The notes below the pieces were generated by a model, which had not been told where the DNA came from, ran no database searches, and worked only from the letters and a program-made list of their open reading frames with translations. Position numbers and translations under genes: made by a program. From Dipteris shenzhenensis (lineage: Eukaryota > Polypodiophyta > Polypodiopsida > Gleicheniales), in NCBI GenBank assembly GCA_047967505.1, contig CM106538.1: a DNA stretch of 64,000 bases; one strand, given 5' to 3'. This document shows, piece after piece, positions 59,518 to 64,000 of the stretch. Within the stretch, counting starts at the first letter, position 1. The number at the start of each line of letters is the position of its first letter.

Positions 59518-60437
59518 GGATCCCTTTGGCCTCCTAGGTGCCACCTCTCTTGAAGGGAGAGCCTCGGCCTTGGGGAACTCATCTAGCCAATTCCCTCTCT
59601 CCCATCCTGCGATGCCTTGCCTAGAGCTGCAGTGGTCTGCACTGCTCCTCCCCCTGCCTCTTCGCTCCTCCTCCCTGATCTTGCAACACCCGAATTTTCT
59701 AGGCGTGGAAATTGAGTATGGGGTGATGGAAAATCTCCCACCTGGGAAAATGGCACTTTTTCCCTACATGGAAATAGGCTGTGAGATGTGCTAGGTGCTG
59801 CTGGGATCCCTTTGGCCTCCTAGCTGCCACCTCTTGAAGGGACAACCTCGGCCTTGGGGAACTCATCTAGCCAATTCCCTCTCTCCCATCCTGCGATGGC
59901 TTGCCTAGAGCTGCAGTGGTCTGCACTGCTCCTCCCCCTGCCTCTTCGCTCCTCCTCCCTGATCTTGCAACACCCGAATTTTCTGGGCGTGGAAACTAAG
60001 TATGGGGTGGTAATTGGGAAACCCCACAGCCACCGGTGTCTGATGGAAAATCTCCCACCTGGGAAAATGGCACTTTTTCCCTGCATGGAAATAGGTTGTG
60101 AGATGTGCTAGGTGCTGCTGGGATCCCTTTGGCCTCCTAGCTGCCACCTCTTGAAGGGACAACCTCGGCCTTGGGGAACTCATCTAGCCAATTCCCTCTC
60201 TCCCATCCTGCGATGGCTTGCCTAGAGCTGCAGTGGTCTGCACTGCTCCTCCCCCTGCCTCTTCGCTCCTCCTCCCTGATCTTGCAACACCCGAATTTTC
60301 TGGGCGTGGAAACTAAGTATGGGGTGGTAATTGGGAAATCCCACAGCCACCGATGTCTGATGGAAAATCTCCCACCTGGGAAAATGGCACTTTTTCCCTG
60401 CATGGAAATAGGCTGTGAGATGTGCTAGGTGCTGCTG
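59518..60437. repeat. three tandem copies of a ~317-bp unit
   Basis: GGATCCCTTTGGCCTCCTAG begins units at 59518 (with AGGTGCC following), 59804 and 60121. Unit 1 is 286 bp because it lacks about 31 bp (GTAATTGGGAAAYCCCACAG and the following CCACC region), unit 2 is 317 bp, and unit 3 ends near 60437. Units 2 and 3 are almost identical. Each carries open frames on both strands that only reflect the repeat. The unit contains GGTGGTAATTGGGAAACCCC-like sequence and a BamHI-type GGATCC start. Confidence 0.92.
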
Positions 60438-60524
60438 GGATGAGGGGCGGGGAGGTTGATGATGAAATCTGAGAGCTAAGCACTTGAATTGTGAAGTTTG
60501 TGTTTGATTAAGCCCTACCGCATG

Positions 60525-60610
60525 AGGTGCTGCAACCGACGACAACTCAAGTGGTAGGGCATTTGCGGAAGTGAGGAGAGGCCGTGGTTTGAAACTTGAC
60601 AAGGTTCTGG
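60525..60610 (+). repeat. tRNA-derived SINE-like head
   Basis: ACAACTCAAGTGGTAGGGCA (60541-60560) matches an RNA polymerase III A box, and GTGGTTTGAAACTTGAC (about 60584-60600) a weak B box, about 25 nt apart, as in plant tRNA-derived SINEs. It is not a complete tRNA fold. Element ends and target duplication were not determined. Confidence 0.5.
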
Positions 60611-60899
60611 TAATTAGCACCTCAAAGTTAATTAGCAGCTAAGCACTTAAAGTATAAAACAAGGGGCACACAGGTGCCTAGAGCACTGCCCCCAAGTGGC
60701 TGAGTTTCAAAGGGCCTCTAGAATAGAAGCTTTGTACTAGCTAGAGCTCTGGGAGTGCTAACAAACTCATCTTCGATTTAACCATCTAATTAGCACTCCA
60801 AAGTTAAATTAGTAGCTAATCACTTCAAGCTTCAAACAAACTCATCTTCTCAAGTCTTCCCTCTTCAACCATCGTCTGAATTCCCTCTTGGATCATCTT

Positions 60900-60983
60900 C
60901 TCAATTCTGGATCAAGCGTCTCTCAATCGCTGCTCTTTCCCCACCATCTCTCGAAATTGCAGACGCACACAAGGACACCAGCG
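60900..60983 (+). other. possible 5' UTR exon of the 61-62.7 kb locus
   Basis: A CT-rich leader-like stretch ends at the strong splice donor CACCAGCG followed by GTAAGTG (intron from 60984). It suggests a plus-strand transcription unit with an intron near its 5' end. Inferred from the splice consensus only. Confidence 0.35.
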
Positions 60984-61043
60984 GTAAGTGTAGCTTCAGT
61001 GCTCCATTGGAGTCCACTTACAGAGTTGGTTGCTCTTTAATCT

Positions 61044-61361
61044 ATGAGGTACCTCATCCTGAACGACATTTCTGGCGCTGCGCAATTGGTAGAATTAAGG
61101 GACATGGACAATGAAAGATTGACGCAGGCGGAATCAGAAGCCCCTGGATCATCAGAAACTGAACCAGCACAGAGAGTGGCGCTAAGTCCTAAAATTATAA
61201 AGGCCGCTCTAGTTTTGCAAACGCAATCCGATCGATTAATTGCGTTGCCTTCACAGACACAAGTGAATCCGAACGCCATTGCTGCGCATTTTTGCAGGAC
61301 CTGTGCATCAGCTCGATCATGGAAAAGAGACGGAAACGGAAAGCAGGCTGGAGCAGGGTAG
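61044..61361 (+). CDS. hypothetical exon 1 of unknown gene
   Basis: A 105-codon frame from ATG 61044: MRYLILNDISGAAQLVELRD, then SPKIIKAALVLQTQSDRLIA and LPSQTQVNPNAIAAHF. It contains a possible splice acceptor (GACGCAG, then GCGGAATC, about 61128) and overlaps the next frame. CpG is frequent, unlike the surrounding spacer. No family recognised. Confidence 0.35.
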   Translation: MRYLILNDISGAAQLVELRDMDNERLTQAESEAPGSSETEPAQRVALSPKIIKAALVLQTQSDRLIALPSQTQVNPNAIAAHFCRTCASARSWKRDGNGKQAGAG

Positions 61362-61584
61362 CGGCGGTAAGTGCTGCATTGACGCTCTTGCGTTTGGTTG
61401 CTATTGTTCCTGAGATTCGAACGTTCCTTCCAATAGGACGATCGCCCGACATTTTCACAAAATTGATAAACGTGCCGGTCCAATACACGAGAGACCGTGG
61501 CGGGAAAGGCGCTCAAAAAGGAGACAAGGCAGCTCCAAAAGCGGAAAAGAGAAAGAGCAAGATACAAAGGGGAGACGAGCGGAG
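61319..61584 (+). CDS. hypothetical exon 2 (basic, Lys/Arg-rich)
   Basis: From ATG 61319: MEKRRKRKAGWSRVAAVSAA, then IRTFLPIGRSPDIFTKLINV and a Lys-rich stretch GGKGAQKGDKAAPKAEKRKS. It ends at a plausible donor, GAGCGGAG then GTTAGTTC at 61585. An alternative donor (GGCG, then GTAAGTG at 61369) lies inside. Another acceptor (TTTTTGCAG, then GACCTG, 61298) precedes it. The composition suggests a nuclear or nucleic-acid-binding protein; that is inference. Confidence 0.35.
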
Positions 61585-61650
61585 GTTAGTTCTGATCATT
61601 AAATGAAGTGTACCTCTGACTAGCGATGAATTAGCAATCTCTGATATGAA

Positions 61651-61836
61651 ATGGCTTCTAACGTTTCGATGAGACATTCGAATCAGCTCTTATTGAGCGC
61701 AATCGCAGGATTATTGGATGAGGCTCCGAAAGTGCTCCGTATGGCTACGCAATTGGCACGACACGCAGTCGGAATGCACACTAGAATCAGATCAGTACAG
61801 GGGGGAAGGAACGTCCAGGACAGTACAAGGGACGCG
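61651..61836 (+). CDS. hypothetical exon 3
   Basis: Frame with LLLSAIAGLLDEAPKVLRMA then TQLARHAVGMHTRIRSVQGG, helix-forming in character. It ends at a strong donor, GGGACGCG then GTATGTCC (61837). Joining to exon 2 or exon 4 in a single frame did not work with the splice sites I could see. Confidence 0.3.
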
Positions 61837-61928
61837 GTATGTCCTAATTGAAAGGCTACGCAAACGATTCTGGCAATCGATAATGCATTCGTTCCTGATG
61901 AATTGACTTGAATAATTGTGAGATGTAG

Positions 61929-62739
61929 GGATCGCGAGAAACTCCAAAACGAGCGTGGATGTTGGCCAAATCAGCGAAGTTCCGGAGCGCGTAATAAGGC
62001 AAAAGATACGGCGACAGAAGCGGAGCGTCCCAAACCCAAGATAACCAAAAGTAGGGCTCCAAGAAAGCAAAGCTCGAAGATTACCACACAGGTCGAAGCT
62101 CAATCGGAACGCCTCAACCTTGTACAGCCTGCAGCTATGGCGGATTTTCCCAGGCCTCATCCTCGGCGGTCGATCACAGATCAGAGACGCAATCGTAGAG
62201 CCGTTCAACGGGAGGAGCAGCCTGAGTTTACTCGTCAGCGAATCAAGCTCAAGACCAAGATGGCCTCGGTTCTGGCAAGCCAATTCGTTTACACTCCCAA
62301 CACGAGATATGCTGTCGATATGTTTCAATACATGCATGTCACGGGGCTCAGATCCTTTGCCATAGCGATGGGATTGGAGCAACATACTGCCGAATCGGAC
62401 GCAAATGCTGATGTTGTTCGGCTGCGGAACGCTGTAGTCCGGGGTTTGATAGAGAGGAATCAGATGTTGGATGCTCGGCGCGACGCAGGGGCAATCAACT
62501 CGCCAGGCAATCACGGCATAATTGCATCCAAGATTGCAGGCGTCTTTCGACAGGCCTTGGAGACATTTAACCCTGGAGTAGGTGAAAATTTAGACAGGTT
62601 TCCATTTGATGCAGACTTTGTCGTGGACTTCCTCAAAGCGCAGGGGCTGGACAGCGATGCGATGATAGTTGTGGTGGAATTCATCTTGGGGGAGGTTGAC
62701 GGACTGTTTCAGGTAGCTAACATGAATTGCGCATGTTGA
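61929..62739 (+). CDS. hypothetical protein, last exon
   Basis: After a possible acceptor (GAGATGTAG, then GGATCG) an open frame runs to a stop at 62737-62739. The first ATG is 62137, giving at least 200 codons: MADFPRPHPRRSITDQRRNR, KMASVLASQFVYTPNTRYAV, DMFQYMHVTGLRSFAIAMGL, HGIIASKIAGVFRQALETFN, DFVVDFLKAQGLDSDAMIVV, FILGEVDGLF. The basic N-terminal part is followed by a helical, mixed-charge domain. A potential donor, TTTCAG then GTAGCT, lies at 62712. I recognise no family. The region is CpG-rich and has the best gene-like composition outside C4H; an antisense frame at 61792-62514 is judged a shadow. Confidence 0.45.
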
Positions 62740-63241
62740 GAAGACGATCCATTACGTGCTGCAATAGCTGACGATCCGTTTGTAAGCTCCGAATAATTTG
62801 AGTATCCCTTGCGAACGATGATCCGTTTGCAAGCTCTGTTTTGCGCTTATTAAGGATGATCACTTTATTGAGGCTCGTTCGATTCGATTGTTTTACACAA
62901 TTGTTTGATTGCCTTCCAGATTCGACAAGGAACTTGAGGTTGATTACAGCTACACCATTTTGCCGTGGCGATGGGGACGAAGGGCTTTTTGCTTTTACAC
63001 ATTTGTTTGAACCAAGTTTCCGAGTGTTGCGTCAAGACGCCATAGATTATCTGTATCCCACAGTTCGTAGCGTATGTCTGGCTTCAACCAGGATGTAGAA
63101 AGGGCTTCGTCGTCTCAGCCAGTCCAGGTGTGTGATGAATCTTTGAACATTGCGACGAAGTAGAAAGCGCTTCGTCGCCTCAGTCTGTCCAGCTTCGAAC
63201 ATTGCGACGATGATCTTTTCACTATAACGATGATCTTTTCG

Positions 63242-63250
63242 CTTATATAT
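63242..63250 (+). promoter_or_regulatory. possible TATA box of a gene running off the right edge
   Basis: GCTTATATATTGAAG is followed by a CT-rich leader-like stretch (CTGTCATCTGCTTTTTCTGA). CpG remains high here. No coding start can be tied to it within the window. Confidence 0.25.
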
Positions 63251-63369
63251 TGAAGTCTCCGAATTCGTCTCTGTCATCTGCTTTTTCTGAGACCTCATTC
63301 CTTCATTCAGAGCGTCCTCATTCGTTCACCACTTACACCGGCGAAGAGCTTCATCCGGGAAACTGTTTC

Positions 63370-63545
63370 TGATCATTAATGCCTTGCTTGCTTGACTCTC
63401 TGAGATTTTTGGAGTTCTGTTTTGCACCAATGCAGTGGTCAAAAGTTGCTCATTCATCTGTTCTGCTTGGCCTGATCATTAATGCTTTGCTTGATTCAAA
63501 CTCTGAGATTTTTGGAGTTCTGTTTTGCACAAATGCGGTGGTCCA
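63370..63545. repeat. ~103-bp tandem duplication
   Basis: TGATCATTAATGCCTTGCTT ... CTGAGATTTTTGGAGTTCTG, then TTTTGCACCAATGCAGTGG, recurs as TGATCATTAATGCTTTGCTT ... CTGAGATTTTTGGAGTTCTG, TTTTGCACAAATGCGGTGG. Confidence 0.88.
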
Positions 63546-64000
63546 AATGAGATCGACGACAGGGTCTCCCTAGTAGTCGCTGATGTTGCTCGGATCCTTT
63601 CTCTGCCTCATGCAGATTTGCTGTGGGCAGAGCATCCTCATTTCTTCGTATAGTTTGTTTAAAAATCTGGTTCTATTTTGCGTGGGCTGATCAACGGTCG
63701 GCTATTAATCCTAAGTTGGTCTTCTCAAGAACTGCTTATGATGCCTGCATTATTTCTGAAGTATTCATAGTTGCAGATGTCTAATCAGTTAAAACGTTTA
63801 ATTTGAGGTGCAGGTTAGTCGTGTCTCTGAATCTATAGCTCAACAACATGCTCCTGATAACATACAGTTATCTTTGTTACATGGTTAGCAGTCTTTCATT
63901 GCAGTAAAAAGTAAGATTAGTGGCAAAACGACGTATTTCATAGCATTCACTGAAAGCAAATTAGCTTCTCCATACTTCAAAACTGGGAAGTATTTATGAA

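Noticed and set aside
59516-60620. Repeated 85-132-codon frames on both strands
   Set aside because: They recur because the 317-bp unit is tandemly repeated and open on both strands; no homology or start context supports coding.
61792-62514. 240-codon antisense frame
   Set aside because: Overlaps the plus-strand frame with more protein-like composition; Cys/Arg/Ser-rich with no motif, so judged a shadow.
1-64000. CRISPR array, bacterial operon or prophage features
   Set aside because: The repeats seen are plant-type transposons, satellites and microsatellites. There are no regularly spaced identical repeats with unique spacers and no bacterial gene organisation.

Overview
The window looks like nuclear DNA of a land plant. 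The evidence is one intact, three-exon plant-type cinnamate 4-hydroxylase gene (CYP73A), Ty1-copia retrotransposons primed by plant initiator-methionine tRNA, a Ty3-gypsy fragment, a LINE fragment, tRNA-derived SINE-like pieces, long GA/CT/TG microsatellites and large AT-rich spacers. Species cannot be fixed from sequence alone. A repeat-rich gymnosperm or other large-genome lineage fits, but this is inference.

Layout. 1-2.2 kb: spacer with a fold-back element. 2.29-4.02 kb (minus strand): complete C4H gene with TATA box and an AC-type MYB site upstream. 4.4-9.2 kb: spacer with dispersed and tandem repeats and GA microsatellites. 9.3-11.8 kb (plus): decayed coding fragments around two large palindromes. 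12.1-12.9 kb (minus): a broken, intronless histone H3 copy with CENH3-like traits. 13.4-15.7 kb (minus): a second decayed gene of unknown family. 16.25-17.06 kb: a diverged tandem duplication, into whose second unit a copia element (B, 17.07-20.00 kb) has inserted.

21-23.7 kb: small duplications, a LINE RT tail and a BED-zinc-finger exon. That exon is cut in two by copia element A (23.68-29.26 kb). Next come copia element C (29.54-34.58 kb), a short spacer with a fold-back and a SINE-like piece, and a compound copia array D/E (35.66-45.31 kb) with three LTRs and two internal regions. B, C, D and E belong to one copia family, A to another. Every copia element has recognisable target-site duplications: four are perfect, and the D/E pair matches at 4 of 5 bases. 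All carry frameshifts, stops or deletions.

45.3-51.6 kb: gypsy integrase remnant, a decayed coiled-coil frame, low-complexity CTC-rich DNA and a CT/TG microsatellite. 51.6-54.26 kb: a short LTR element encoding only Gag (TR-GAG type). 54.3-59.5 kb: spacer with small tandem duplications. 59.5-60.4 kb: three tandem copies of a ~317-bp unit, followed by a SINE-like head. 60.9-62.75 kb: a CpG-rich region with plausible splice sites and unknown reading frames on the plus strand, perhaps a real multi-exon gene. A possible promoter lies near 63.24 kb.

Only the C4H gene is confidently functional. It acts at the second step of phenylpropanoid metabolism. Most of the rest is transposon history, including insertion, microhomology deletion, LTR-LTR recombination and nonsense decay, plus a few captured or orphaned host-like sequences, of which the H3-like pseudogene and the 61-62.7 kb locus are the most interesting.
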